Source of the DNA: Chloroflexota bacterium | GTDB lineage: Bacteria; Chloroflexota; Anaerolineae; Anaerolineales; UBA4823 | Length of the DNA stretch: 64,000 bases | Assembly: GCA_029265355.1 (NCBI GenBank) | Contig: JAJUJL010000020.1 | Coordinates: 1 to 64,000 of the forward strand | Direction: 5' to 3' | Shown: positions 8,332 through 17,595 of the stretch, piece by piece | Numbering within the stretch: the stretch's first letter is position 1 | How the letters are laid out: every line of letters starts with the position of its first letter | Notes under the pieces: generated by a model | Seen by the model: only the letters and a program-made list of their open reading frames with translations | What the model was told of the DNA's origin: nothing | The model's database searches: none | Translations under genes and position numbers: made by a program

Positions 8332-9312
8332 ATGGCAAATTACCTGGTCACCGGGGCGGCAGGATTTATTGCGTCCAGGGTAGTGGAGTTGCTGCTGGCA
8401 GATGGGCACACCGTCACGGGATTGGATAATCTGAACGACGCCTACGACGTGCGCGTCAAGCACTACCGACTGCAGCGGCTGGCGGCGCAGGCGGGTTTTC
8501 GCTTCCACCGCCTGGATATCTCCGACAAAGCCGCGCTGGAGGACGAGCCAGGGCTATGGGCCGAGCCTTTCGATGGGGTGATCAACCTGGCGGCCCGGGC
8601 TGGTGTGCGCCAGTCGGTGGAAAATCCCTGGGTGTACGTGGACACCAACCTGACCGGCACGCTCAATTTGCTGGAGATGTGCCAGCGGCGCGGCATAGCC
8701 AAGTTCATCCTGGCTTCCACCTCCAGTGTGTATGGCTCGGATGCGCCGCTGCCCACACCGGAAGAAGCCGACAGCAATCACCCGCTGCAGTCATACGCGG
8801 CCACCAAAAAAGCGGCCGAGGTGATGTGCCACGCCTACCACCACCTGTATGGGCTGGATGTGACTGTCTTTCGTTATTTCACGGTTTACGGCCCAGCCGG
8901 GCGCCCGGATATGAGCCTGTTTCGCTTTACGAAGTGGATTTGCGAGGGACTTCCGCTGCGTCTCAACGGGGATGGAGAGCAATCGCGCGGTTTCACCTAC
9001 GTGGACGATATCGCTCGGGGGACGATCGCCGGGCTGAAGCCGTTGGGGTACGAGATTATCAACCTGGGCGGGCACGAGAATGTCAAGATCAACGAGTTGA
9101 TTGCCCGCCTGGAGCAGATGCTGGGCAAGAAGGCCGAGATCGTGCGCTTCCCGGCGCACCCGGCGGATATGCTGGCCAACTGGGCAGATACCAGCAAGGC
9201 GCGCCGCCTGTTGGGCTGGACGCCACAGGTGTCGCTGGAGGAGGGGGTTCGCGCGCTGGTGGATTGGTACCTGGCAGAGCGCGACTGGGCCAGCCAGATC
9301 AACATGGATTAG
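8332..9312 (+). CDS. NAD-dependent epimerase/dehydratase, UDP-glucuronate 4-epimerase-like
   Basis: This short-chain dehydrogenase-type epimerase has the NAD-binding motif TGAAGFIAS near the N terminus, STSSVYGS, and the catalytic pair Tyr155-x3-Lys159 in SYAATKKAAE. The block RYFTVYGPAGRPDMSLFRFT resembles UDP-glucuronate 4-epimerases, which make UDP-galacturonate. Given the dehydrogenase just upstream, the pair probably converts a UDP-hexose (or N-acetylhexosamine) into a 4-epimerised uronic acid. The protein has 326 residues. Substrate assignment is inference. Confidence 0.87.
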   Translation: MANYLVTGAAGFIASRVVELLLADGHTVTGLDNLNDAYDVRVKHYRLQRLAAQAGFRFHRLDISDKAALEDEPGLWAEPFDGVINLAARAGVRQSVENPWVYVDTNLTGTLNLLEMCQRRGIAKFILASTSSVYGSDAPLPTPEEADSNHPLQSYAATKKAAEVMCHAYHHLYGLDVTVFRYFTVYGPAGRPDMSLFRFTKWICEGLPLRLNGDGEQSRGFTYVDDIARGTIAGLKPLGYEIINLGGHENVKINELIARLEQMLGKKAEIVRFPAHPADMLANWADTSKARRLLGWTPQVSLEEGVRALVDWYLAERDWASQINMD

Positions 9313-9318
9313 CGCTCC

Positions 9319-10728
9319 ATGCAACCCAGGCCCAACCGGCTCAGGCAGGCATTTGCGCGGCTGCTGGAAAACCCACTCATGCGGCGGGTCATCCGCAATT
9401 CTGGCTATTTGTTTGGTTCGACGGGCATCTCGGCTGCCATCGGTATGCTGCAGGGCATCCTGGCGGCGCGGCTGTTGGGCGTGGCGGGTTATGGCATTTT
9501 GGGGGCGATCACCCTGTTCACCAGCGTGGTCAACAGGTTCGCCTCTTTTCGGATGAGCGAACTGGTGATCAAGTATGTGGGGCAGTTCCACGAGCAGAAT
9601 GATCCGCAGCGGGCGGCGGCGGTCTTCAAGGCTGCCGCGCTGGTGGAGATGACCGCTTCGTTTGTCGCCTATGGGCTGGTGCTGGCGCTGGCGCCGCTGG
9701 GGGCGCGCTTCCTGGCGAAAGACCCGGCGACGGCGCAGTGGTTTGCGGTGTATGGCCTGATTGTGTTGGCCAACCTGGTTGCAGAAAGCTCGACTGGCAT
9801 GCTGCTGATCTTCGATCGTTTCCGGCGCATGGGCCTGCTGAATGTGATCCAGAGCGCCTTCACCCTGGCAGTGATTGCCGGGGTGTACTTCAGCCAGGGG
9901 GGCATGCTGGGCATCCTGGTGGCGTATTTATTGGGAAAGACCTTTGGCGCGCTGAGCCTGACAGCGGCGGCCTTGCTGGAAGCCCGGCGGCGTTGGGGGG
10001 GTGACTGGTGGCGGGCGCCCTTGCGATTGCTGCGCCCGTATCGCCGGGAGCTGGTGCACTTTGCGGTCAGCACCAATATCAGCGCCTCGTTGAGCCTGGT
10101 CAATAAGGACAGCGAGCTGCTGTGGGTGCTGTTGCTGCGCAACCCGCTGGAAGGTGGCTACTATAAGCTGGCGCTGGCGCTGGCCAACGTGGTGCAGATG
10201 CCAGTGGCGCCGCTGCCCCAGGCCACCTACCCGGAGCTGTCGCGTGAGGCGGCGCGCGGCCAGTGGCGCAACGTGCGCTATATCCTGCGCCAGGGGGCAA
10301 TCCTGGCAGGCGTTTATTCACTGGCGGCGACTGCCGGGTTGGTGCTGCTGGGTCGGCCGCTGATCACCTATCTCTACACGCCAGCATTCTTACCATCCTA
10401 CCCGGCCCTGCTGCTCATCCTGGCTGGCTTGCTGGTGGCCAACACGTTTTATTGGCAGCGCACGGCGCTGCTGGCGGTCGGGCTGCCGGCTTTTCCTACC
10501 AAAGTGAACACGGTGCTGGCAGGGCTGAAAGTGACAGGCACATTGCTTCTGGTGCCGGTCTACGGTTACCTGGCAAACGCTGCCCTGCTGGCTGGTTCGT
10601 ACATCCTCGGCGTGTCAGTGTCGGTGTGGCGGCTGCTGCTGGAGTTGAAACGCAAAGAGCGAGCGGCGCTGGCAGCGCAAGAGCATCGAGAAGAGGTGGT
10701 TGGGGTGTCGAAGGACGGGCAGGCATGA
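9319..10728 (+). CDS. Polysaccharide flippase, Wzx/MATE-like (oligosaccharide transporter)
   Basis: The protein is an integral membrane protein of 469 residues with about 12-14 hydrophobic segments. The N-terminal block around FGSTGISAAIGMLQGILAARLLGVAGYG is typical of Wzx-type lipid-linked oligosaccharide flippases (polysaccharide_synt family). It would move undecaprenyl-linked repeat units across the membrane. The start lies 6 bases after the epimerase stop, and its own stop overlaps the next gene by ATGA. This supports one tightly coupled unit with the glycosyltransferases downstream. Confidence 0.88.
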   Translation: MQPRPNRLRQAFARLLENPLMRRVIRNSGYLFGSTGISAAIGMLQGILAARLLGVAGYGILGAITLFTSVVNRFASFRMSELVIKYVGQFHEQNDPQRAAAVFKAAALVEMTASFVAYGLVLALAPLGARFLAKDPATAQWFAVYGLIVLANLVAESSTGMLLIFDRFRRMGLLNVIQSAFTLAVIAGVYFSQGGMLGILVAYLLGKTFGALSLTAAALLEARRRWGGDWWRAPLRLLRPYRRELVHFAVSTNISASLSLVNKDSELLWVLLLRNPLEGGYYKLALALANVVQMPVAPLPQATYPELSREAARGQWRNVRYILRQGAILAGVYSLAATAGLVLLGRPLITYLYTPAFLPSYPALLLILAGLLVANTFYWQRTALLAVGLPAFPTKVNTVLAGLKVTGTLLLVPVYGYLANAALLAGSYILGVSVSVWRLLLELKRKERAALAAQEHREEVVGVSKDGQA

Positions 10729-11900
10729 CGCGGGTGGCGTATGTGATTGCCTCGCTGCAGCAGCCGGGTGGCTGGCGCAGCCATGCCCTGGCGTTCGTGG
10801 GGGCAATGCGCAAGCACATCGAGCCCATCCTGTTGGTCAGCCAGGCGGACCTGCCCGAAGCGCGCCGCCTATTCCCTGCGGATGTCATCTTTCCGTTGCC
10901 GGGTACGCAGCAGGCAGCGCTGCACAGCCCGCGCGGCTGGCCGTTGCTGTGGTCCACCTACCGCACGATTGGCGGCCTGGCGCTGCCGGAGGTGGACCTG
11001 GTGCATTCCCTGGAAGCTTACCCCACTGGGCTGGTGGGTAGCTGGCTGGTGGCGCGCGTGCGCTCCAAAGGGCGCGGCGCTGCTCCGCACATTCTGACCG
11101 TGCACGGCACCTACGGGGTGATTTGGCGCAGTCGCCGCCTGGATCATGCCGCCTACCGCGGCGTACTGCGCCGGGCGGCGATGGTCTGTCCGGTCTCGCA
11201 CGGCACCGCCCGGCAGATGCTGCGCTATTACGCCACCGAGCTGAAGCCGGAAAAGCTGCACCCGATCCTGAATGGCAACGACTTCGCCAGGCGTGTGCCA
11301 GCAAGCGCGGCGCTGCAGCGTTCCATCCCCCAAAGCCCGCTGCTGCTCACGGTGGGCGATCTGAAGCCGCGCAAGGGGCTGCACCTCTCCCTGGCGGCGT
11401 TCCAGCAGGTGCAGGCTGCCATGCCCCAGGCCAGCTATTGGATCGTGGGCCGGGCAGGGGACGATCATTACGCTCGACACCTGGGGCAAATTGTGGAGCG
11501 TTTGGGCCTCAGAAACGTGCGTTTCTGGGGAGCGATCAGCGATGAACAGCTCGAGCAGTGCTATCGCCAGGCCTCCATCTTTGTGTTGACGCCCGAACAA
11601 CAGGGGGATCAGTTCGAAGGTTTTGGCCTGGTTTACCTGGAGGCTGGGGCTTACGGGCTGCCGGTGGTGGCGACGCGCAGCGGCGGCGTGCCGGATGCAG
11701 TGCGGGATGGCGAAACCGGCATCCTGGCAGACGAAGGCGATGTGAACGGCATTGCTCAGGCCATTTTGCGCCTGGCGCAAAATCCCGGCCTGCAGCGCCA
11801 GATGGGGCTTGCCAACCGGCGCTGGGCCGAGACGCTCACCTGGGAGCGCACGGCAGATGAACAGATTCAGTGTTACCAGGAGGTGCTGCAAGCGGTATGA
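10725..11900 (+). CDS. Glycosyltransferase family 4
   Basis: This is a GT-B fold retaining glycosyltransferase of 391 residues. The C-terminal donor domain has LLTVGDLKPRKGLHLSLAAF and the EX7E motif in FEGFGLVYLEAGAYG, followed by GLPVVATRSGGVPDAV. The ATG at 10725 overlaps the preceding TGA by four bases (ATGA); a longer in-frame extension upstream only reads through the flippase gene in another frame. It probably adds a sugar to the repeat unit of the surface polysaccharide. The sugar is unknown. Confidence 0.88.
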   Translation: MTRVAYVIASLQQPGGWRSHALAFVGAMRKHIEPILLVSQADLPEARRLFPADVIFPLPGTQQAALHSPRGWPLLWSTYRTIGGLALPEVDLVHSLEAYPTGLVGSWLVARVRSKGRGAAPHILTVHGTYGVIWRSRRLDHAAYRGVLRRAAMVCPVSHGTARQMLRYYATELKPEKLHPILNGNDFARRVPASAALQRSIPQSPLLLTVGDLKPRKGLHLSLAAFQQVQAAMPQASYWIVGRAGDDHYARHLGQIVERLGLRNVRFWGAISDEQLEQCYRQASIFVLTPEQQGDQFEGFGLVYLEAGAYGLPVVATRSGGVPDAVRDGETGILADEGDVNGIAQAILRLAQNPGLQRQMGLANRRWAETLTWERTADEQIQCYQEVLQAV

Positions 11901-13057
11901 AGATCGCCCTGGTGGCGCCCAGCGACATTCCATCCCGGCGGGCAAACAGCGTGCAGGTGATGAAGATGGCGCAGGCGATGATCGCCTGCGGGCACGCAGT
12001 GCGCGTTGCGGCGCCCCTGAGCCAGGCCTGGGCCAGCGGTGCGCCGCCGCAGTGGGGAGAGCTGGCGAAGCTGTACGGGCTGCGCCAGTCGTTCGAGATA
12101 AGCTGGCTGCCGGCGCGCCCTGCGCTGCGCGGCTACGGATACGGGCTGGCGGCGCTTGGCTGGGCGCGCCGCTGGGGAGCGGATGTGCTCTACACGCGCC
12201 TGCCACAGGCGGCGGCCTTGGGCAGCCTGAGCGGCATGCCCACCGTGCTGGAAGCGCACGATCTGCCGGCGGGTAAAACCGGGCCGCTGTTGTTTCGCCT
12301 TTTCCTGTCCGGCAGGGGGGCGCGGCGTCTGGTAGCGATCACCCAGGCGCTGGCAGATGACCTGGCGAAGCACTACCGCTTGCCGCAAAGAGCAGGTTTC
12401 GTTGTCGTGGCGCCAGATGGCGTCGACCTGGAGCGCTTTGCACAGCTTCCCGAGCCAGCCGAAGCGCGGCGCAGGCTGCGCTCACAGGCAGGGTTGGCGC
12501 TGCGCGAACAGGTGTTCACTGCCGGTTACAGCGGGCACCTGTACGCCGGTCGCGGCGTCGAGCTGATTTTGCAGATGGCCCAGGCGCTGCCGGAGGTGCA
12601 GTTCCTGCTGGCGGGCGGCGAACCCGAGCAGGTGCAGCGTTTACGGCAGCAAGCTGCCTCGCTGGCGCTGAACAACCTGGTGGCGGTGGGCTTCGTCGAT
12701 AACCAGGCGCTGCCGCTGTACCAGGCGGCCTGCGATGTGCTGCTGATGCCTTATCAAAAACAGGTGGCGGGCTCGTCCGGTGGTAACATTGCCCCGTACT
12801 TGAGCCCGATGAAATTGTTCGAGTACCTGGCTTGCGGGCGACCGATCCTGTCCAGCGATCTGCCCGTGCTGGCGGAAGTGCTGCATGCGGGCAACAGCAT
12901 CCGCCTGCCAGCGGAGCAACCCGGCGCCTGGGTGCAGGCGCTGCAAGCGCTGCAGAGCGACCCGCAAAAATGCGCCACGTTGGCGGCCCAAGGGCGCAAA
13001 GACGCACTGCAGTATTCCTGGAAGGCGCGCTGCCGGCGCATTTTCGAGGCTATATGA
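11897..13057 (+). CDS. Glycosyltransferase (GT4-like)
   Basis: The protein (386 residues) starts MKIALVAPSDIPSRRANSVQVMKMA, typical of a GT-B N-terminal domain. It contains FTAGYSGHLYAGRGVELIL at the linker to the donor domain, and SPMKLFEYLACGRPILSSDLPVL in place of a strict EX7E region. The start overlaps the previous stop by ATGA. Its role is the same pathway as the upstream transferase. It looks closest to GT4 enzymes; donor and acceptor are unknown. Confidence 0.85.
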   Translation: MKIALVAPSDIPSRRANSVQVMKMAQAMIACGHAVRVAAPLSQAWASGAPPQWGELAKLYGLRQSFEISWLPARPALRGYGYGLAALGWARRWGADVLYTRLPQAAALGSLSGMPTVLEAHDLPAGKTGPLLFRLFLSGRGARRLVAITQALADDLAKHYRLPQRAGFVVVAPDGVDLERFAQLPEPAEARRRLRSQAGLALREQVFTAGYSGHLYAGRGVELILQMAQALPEVQFLLAGGEPEQVQRLRQQAASLALNNLVAVGFVDNQALPLYQAACDVLLMPYQKQVAGSSGGNIAPYLSPMKLFEYLACGRPILSSDLPVLAEVLHAGNSIRLPAEQPGAWVQALQALQSDPQKCATLAAQGRKDALQYSWKARCRRIFEAI

Positions 13058-14700
13058 GAAACAGCGATAGGAAGGCGGAACACCCCACGCGTGAGGGACT
13101 CCCTGGCAAGCTGCGCCCGCGTTTGAGCGGCGGGTTGGCAGCCGGTATCTTGCTGACGATACTGCTTGCCGGCTTGATGGCGCGAGTTTCTTCTGGCTAC
13201 CAGAACCTGGCGCAGTTCCCGGCTTTCCTGGCGATGCTGGGTGTGGCGGGAGGCTTGCTGCTGCTGTGCTGGTGGGTCTTGCGCGGGGAAAGATTGCCTT
13301 CCTGGCTGCTGGGGTTGACTTTTGCCGCCTTGGTCCTGCGCATCGGCGCGGGGATCATCTGGTATGTGGCGCTGCCGGCCGTGGGCTATGGTTCAGACCC
13401 GGAACGCGGCGGTTATGTGATGGCCGACGCCTATGAGCGTGACCAGGCTGCCTGGGAGCTGGGCAGCTCGGATAAACTGCTGGGGCGAGCGTTCCAGGGC
13501 ATCTATCGCAAAGCGGACCAGTACGGTGGGCTGCTGTTCCTTTCAGCGCTGGTGTATCGAACAGTGGGGAGCGAGACGCATGCGCCGCTGCTGGTGGTGG
13601 TGCTGAGCGCGGCCGCCTCTTCGCTGGCGGTGCTGTTTTTGTACGCCTTCGCTGCCCGCCTGTGGGATCAGGGCGTGGCTGCCATTGCTGCGCTGGCCCT
13701 GGCGCTCTACCCGGAGGCGGTGCTCTTGGGCAGCTCGCAGATGCGCGAAGCCTACCTGGTGACGCTGGTGATCATGGCATTCTATGGGCTGGCAGGCTTA
13801 TGGAAGAAATACCGCTGGCAAGATGTGGCGTGGGTGTTGTTGGCGGTTGGCTTGAGCCTGTTCTTCTCACCGCCCTTCGCCGCTCTGCTGGTGGCGATGC
13901 TAGCGATCCAGGCAGCCGCCCAGGCGGGCAGCAGGCTGGCGGCGAGCGGGCGCCGGCGCCTGTTCTGGTTGGGCCTGGCAGGAGCGGGGCTGCTGGCGGC
14001 GATCGGTTTGTGGTTGAGCCTGCGCAGCCTGGCGCCGGAAGGCGTGCAGGGACCGATGGAGGTGCTTTCGTGGTGGGCGCGGCGCTCGGCCACTTACCAG
14101 CTCTACCTCAACGAGCGCGCCTCGGGCTGGTTTCAAAAGATCTTCGACAGCACGCCGGATTGGGTGCACATCCCCCTGCTGGTGGGCTACGGCATCTTCC
14201 AGCCGTTCTTACCAGCGGCGCTCAGCGATGTGACCGGGGCAGCCATCTGGAGGGGAATTGCCCTTTGGCGCGCCCTGGGTTGGAGCATCTTGCTGCCGTT
14301 CCTGGTGTACGCACCGACGCTGGCGCTGCGGCGCAAGCAAGCGCGCCAGGCTGGCGTCTTCCTGCTGAGCTTGTTGGTTTGGGCTGTGATCTTGATCGCT
14401 TCCTATCGCAGCGCCGGCGACCAGTGGGACAACCCCCGCTACCGGGCGGCGTTCGCCGCGCTGCAGATCGGGCTGGCGGCGTGGTCGCTGGTGGAGTGGC
14501 AGCGCAGCCGCGACCCCTGGCTGCGGCGGGCGCTGGTCGGGCTGGCGATCATCCTCGCCTGGTTCTTACCGTGGTACCTGCGCCGCTACGTGTACCTGCC
14601 CTGGCCGATTGAAGACCCGTTCAAGATATTGGGGATGGGTATCTGCAGCGCGGGGCTGTATTTGCTGGCGGATTGGGCGAGACAGGCGCGACCCAGATGA
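13054..14700 (+). CDS. Polytopic membrane protein, GT39/ArnT-like (candidate lipid-linked sugar transferase)
   Basis: A membrane protein of 548 residues with about 11-13 hydrophobic helices. Near residues 110-130 there is an acidic extracytoplasmic loop (GSDPERGG...DAYERDQAAWELG). Helices follow in a pattern like dolichyl- or undecaprenyl-phosphate-sugar mannosyltransferases, with ALYPEAVLLGSSQMREAYL resembling the conserved YP...RE region. It starts at an ATGA overlap and closes the polysaccharide cluster. O-antigen polymerase or ligase is a possible alternative. Confidence 0.7.
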   Translation: MRNSDRKAEHPTREGLPGKLRPRLSGGLAAGILLTILLAGLMARVSSGYQNLAQFPAFLAMLGVAGGLLLLCWWVLRGERLPSWLLGLTFAALVLRIGAGIIWYVALPAVGYGSDPERGGYVMADAYERDQAAWELGSSDKLLGRAFQGIYRKADQYGGLLFLSALVYRTVGSETHAPLLVVVLSAAASSLAVLFLYAFAARLWDQGVAAIAALALALYPEAVLLGSSQMREAYLVTLVIMAFYGLAGLWKKYRWQDVAWVLLAVGLSLFFSPPFAALLVAMLAIQAAAQAGSRLAASGRRRLFWLGLAGAGLLAAIGLWLSLRSLAPEGVQGPMEVLSWWARRSATYQLYLNERASGWFQKIFDSTPDWVHIPLLVGYGIFQPFLPAALSDVTGAAIWRGIALWRALGWSILLPFLVYAPTLALRRKQARQAGVFLLSLLVWAVILIASYRSAGDQWDNPRYRAAFAALQIGLAAWSLVEWQRSRDPWLRRALVGLAIILAWFLPWYLRRYVYLPWPIEDPFKILGMGICSAGLYLLADWARQARPR

Positions 14701-14721
14701 GTGTGATAAAAGACAAAATTT

Positions 14722-14796
14722 CACCGCGAAGGCGGAAAGACGCAAAGAGAAAAAGATCAACGCAAAGTTCACCAAGGAGGCACAAAGATCACAAAG
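14722..14796. repeat. Degenerate direct repeat of the CACC(G)CGAAGGCG...CAAAG type
   Basis: Two related units of about 26 bases, at 14722-14747 and 14770-14796, share a CACC...AGG(C/A)GG...AAAGA...CAAAG pattern. Similar A-rich 'ACCGCGAAGGCGCAAAGACGC' strings are common intergenic repeats in many genomes, in my experience. It marks the left border of the AT-rich island. No convincing gene lies between 14701 and 15031. Confidence 0.4.
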
Positions 14797-15031
14797 TTTT
14801 ATTGCTTATATCCACAGAGCTTTGGAGCATCCGAAAATAGAACAAGACTTTACGACTTTGTTAAGCTTTGGAAAAATAAAGGCGAGATATTGACAGAGAA
14901 TGAAATAAATGCTAGTGTATTTTAGGTGTGTTGCTATGGACCTATAAAAAGTGGTATTGAACTGCAGGGGAATAACGAATAAATCCCACAATACGGCCTT
15001 TTTCACAAATAGAAATGATAACGGGGAATCT

Positions 15032-15673
15032 ATGAGAGCACAACAAAATCATCGACAAAGACAGTTGGGGGCGCTACTTATTATTGTCGGTATTGCTTTC
15101 CTATCCATATTTTTATATGAATGGGTAAACGAACTACATGGACCATTATTTATAAGACTGCTATCGGGTTATTCTATTCCGCAAACATCAGCTTACAATT
15201 CTCCGGTCACCCAATCTGATCTTGTTATTGTAGCCTTTATTGAAGATATTGCTTATACATTGAGATCGATACCTCCATCGGTGAAGGTCATTTCCATAAA
15301 CAATATCCAAGATAATCATCCGAACGCGGTTGTACTCAGTAGAGAATTCCTCCTTTCAGCTCACCAAGACCACCAACTAAGAACTGACCTGGTAAATCTC
15401 GTAGAAAATCAAGTTGTCATTATGGCTAAAGATGTTACCGTGCGAGAGCTAGTAGAGGCGTTAAATATAGATGATCCTGGAGGTACATCAATCGTTGGTG
15501 GAAGCTATCTTTATTCCCATATAATAGGTTTCAATAATGGAAAATATAGCACGGGTGGAGTTGAAAAGAATGAATATACACAAACCCTTGAAGGCGAAAA
15601 TCGTGCCATTATTGCTGTCGCGACAAACGAGCTTGAACATGTTCGAGAGTTTACCTCATCACACTCAAAATAG
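15032..15673 (+). CDS. Membrane-anchored protein of unknown function, AT-rich island paralog A
   Basis: I do not recognise this family. The protein (213 residues) has a short basic N terminus, one membrane anchor (LGALLIIVGIAFLSIFLYEWV, about 12-32) and an extracytoplasmic domain. The soluble part is clearly related to the next gene: both have a strand ending in (E/D)DIA/AS..L.S.P, then (V)LSREF/YL, DL..L.E..V.I...D.T..EL.EAL.I, a GG-Y-Y motif and ENRAI. GGGGAA before the ATG at 15032 supports the start. The region is markedly richer in A+T than its neighbours, with codon use to match, which suggests horizontal acquisition. Confidence 0.6.
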   Translation: MRAQQNHRQRQLGALLIIVGIAFLSIFLYEWVNELHGPLFIRLLSGYSIPQTSAYNSPVTQSDLVIVAFIEDIAYTLRSIPPSVKVISINNIQDNHPNAVVLSREFLLSAHQDHQLRTDLVNLVENQVVIMAKDVTVRELVEALNIDDPGGTSIVGGSYLYSHIIGFNNGKYSTGGVEKNEYTQTLEGENRAIIAVATNELEHVREFTSSHSK

Positions 15674-15769
15674 TTATTGACACTCTAGTTTCTGCGGTGG
15701 GGAAAGCTTCTTGCACTTCGTGAGCCACGTAATATGATCTAATCTTCACCTATACGAAAGGGGATTATT

Positions 15770-15844
15770 ATGAAAACAGGAATTTATTTCTGGTTAAGGA
15801 TTGTCATGATTATAGTTGTTGTGCTAGCAGGTGTCGGATTTTAG
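15770..15844 (+). pseudogene. Signal-anchor exon-like fragment of paralog B, ended by in-frame TAG
   Basis: An ATG at 15770, preceded by AAAGGGGA, opens 24 codons ending in a TAG at 15842-15844. They encode a hydrophobic helix (YFWLRIVMIIVVVLAGVGF). The frame continues after the TAG, without another stop, into the next coding region. The helix corresponds in position to the membrane anchor of paralog A. So the original gene very probably started here and was cut from its anchor by one nonsense codon (or by a sequencing error). Confidence 0.6.
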
Positions 15845-15859
15845 TTCATACTTAATAAA

Positions 15860-17149
15860 GTGACTGTCGCAAACTCGGCGGTTTCATCTTACCCTCCTCC
15901 TGCGAGTCAACCCGCACAATTTGAGACTATTGCTGCTTATCCACCACCTTTACAATCTGTTAACGCTGAATCTGATGGCATTATTACTAACTTTACTATT
16001 GCTGTGTTGGTTGATGATGCATCACTTATATTACAATCAGTGCCTGCTTATGCTGAAATATTATCACGCCAGGCAGCGTTGTATAAAGGTGTCGATGCGA
16101 TCATCCTTAGTAGAGAATACATCCGATTATCGGAATATAACGAACAAAAGCATTCTGATCTCTCCAGATTAGCGGAATCAGGGGTAACCATTATAGTAAC
16201 CGGGGACGCTACCTTTACAGAATTGGGAGACGCTCTTGGCATCTTTATACCTGAACAGAAAGTGGAGGGGGGATGGTATATATATAAAAGCTATACACAG
16301 TTACCTAATGGTATCCCAGTAATAGGCGGAATAATTGTTTCAGATAACAATCAAGATGAGAACAGAGCAATTCTTGAGTGGGTTAAGATCACGCGAAGTA
16401 ACATTGAAGTATCCATACCCGAACAAGATCTTTCGGATAATCTCCCTGTGGGATTGAATGTGGATTTGACAGCATCTAATGATCTTCTGAATCATCAAGA
16501 GGCTTTGCCCTCGTCACAAATATCTACCCTCTCCAACCATTTCGTATATCTACCATCAGCTCTTAACTCTCCACCATATTGGGATAATAATCTATCGATT
16601 CGTGAAAATGTATGGATCGACTGTCCATATGGTTATTATCATGATCTAGTTAAGCCTTGGGAATTGATTGGAGACCATTCAGGGAGCGAGGATTATTTTA
16701 GCTTCGAATTTCATCAGCAAACCAAAGCAGGAAAGAGCTATTGTAGTAATTCCGCTTACCAAATCGAGAATGTCCATACTCAATCCGATCTGTCATTGAA
16801 TTTGGTTCCTGGACAACTTATAGAATATAGCCCAACCACTACTACAGGTACAACGTATGCAGAAGTACATTTGGGCGCAACAGATATCGGGTTATCCTGG
16901 GGATTTCAGACAGAAAATGTATCAGTAATTGATTACAATGACTATGATACTGATACTGCAGCATGGCAAATTGATTATGTATGGAACTCCACACCTGCAG
17001 AATATACGTACGAAAGTATACCCGGCGCTACTTTTACGTTATCTGAATCGTGGGATCCTTACATGGATAGATGGGTAACTATTCGAGTGAAATCGTGCTG
17101 GTTATGTAACACTGTGCAATTTCAAAGGCATTACATTTATGTTTGGTAA
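15860..17149 (+). CDS. Extracytoplasmic-type protein of unknown function, AT-rich island paralog B
   Basis: This 429-residue frame begins at a GTG just after the TAG described above; there is no good ribosome binding site for it. After a Pro/Ser-rich linker it repeats the domain of paralog A (about 40-175, with DAIILSREYI, TELGDALGIFIPE and ENRAI). It then adds a second domain of about 200 residues, preceded by VYLPSALNSPPY and rich in Tyr, Trp, Ser and Thr, with paired cysteines. The composition suggests secretion, but the anchor is upstream of the TAG, so the gene as read would make an unsecreted protein unless the stop is suppressed. Function unknown. High A+T as for paralog A. Confidence 0.55.
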   Translation: MTVANSAVSSYPPPASQPAQFETIAAYPPPLQSVNAESDGIITNFTIAVLVDDASLILQSVPAYAEILSRQAALYKGVDAIILSREYIRLSEYNEQKHSDLSRLAESGVTIIVTGDATFTELGDALGIFIPEQKVEGGWYIYKSYTQLPNGIPVIGGIIVSDNNQDENRAILEWVKITRSNIEVSIPEQDLSDNLPVGLNVDLTASNDLLNHQEALPSSQISTLSNHFVYLPSALNSPPYWDNNLSIRENVWIDCPYGYYHDLVKPWELIGDHSGSEDYFSFEFHQQTKAGKSYCSNSAYQIENVHTQSDLSLNLVPGQLIEYSPTTTTGTTYAEVHLGATDIGLSWGFQTENVSVIDYNDYDTDTAAWQIDYVWNSTPAEYTYESIPGATFTLSESWDPYMDRWVTIRVKSCWLCNTVQFQRHYIYVW

Positions 17150-17277
17150 ATTCCACTCGTAATGCATCATCGTTCCAGGTAAGTTCCAGGGTGATGATTA
17201 TGTTTCAGTGAATATTACTCTATTGAGTGTAAAGATTTACATTTGTCAATCCTTGATTGGTTTGCTTGTAACACTAT

Positions 17278-17315
17278 AAGTCTGGTCGAAAAGCTCGCTC
17301 TTTTCGACCAGACTT
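17278..17315. terminator. Perfect 16-bp stem hairpin, bidirectional terminator candidate
   Basis: Arms AAGTCTGGTCGAAAAG and CTTTTCGACCAGACTT are perfectly complementary around a 6-nt loop. The hairpin stands between the right end of the AT-rich island and the guaA 3' fragment transcribed toward it. The rest of 17150-17351 shows no gene. Confidence 0.65.
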
Positions 17316-17351
17316 CTGAGTTATTTCTAAGCCTCTTGGCGCTGTGAGCTT

Positions 17352-17470
17352 TTACTCCCACTCGATGATCCCTGGCGGCTCGCTGGTTATGTCGTTCACC
17401 ACCCGGTTGACGCCCTGCACCTCGTTGACGACGCGGCTGACTAGACGCGCCAGAAGGTCGTGTGGCATTC
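17352..17470 (-). pseudogene. Second, diverged 3' end of guaA (fragment)
   Basis: About 40 codons encode [37 protein letters not shown] followed by a stop. This matches the C terminus of the intact GMP synthase ending at 18074 in the same orientation. By eye the two are about 83% identical over 120 bases, with many differences at third codon positions. Upstream of the match the similarity ends abruptly. A free 3' end of guaA beside an intact guaA is what a site-specific integrative element leaves when it inserts at the guaA 3' end and supplies its own replacement end. Confidence 0.8.
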
Positions 17471-17595
17471 GCGCCGCATGCGCAGCCGCCCGGCGCCAGC
17501 TAGCTTCAGTTTGTGAGCAATAACCGGATGGTATAATCACTCATCAAAGTGGCGAATCAGTGTTCAGCATTACTGCATTTTTGGGGAGACCAGGA

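Noticed and set aside
8556-9602. 348-codon frame overlapping the epimerase and flippase genes
   Set aside because: It runs in another frame through two well-supported genes and has a Gly/Arg/Ala-biased composition typical of out-of-frame reading.
10263-10724. N-terminal extension of the first GT4 glycosyltransferase
   Set aside because: The frame is open upstream only because it passes through the flippase gene out of frame; the ATGA overlap at 10725 gives a normal glycosyltransferase N terminus.
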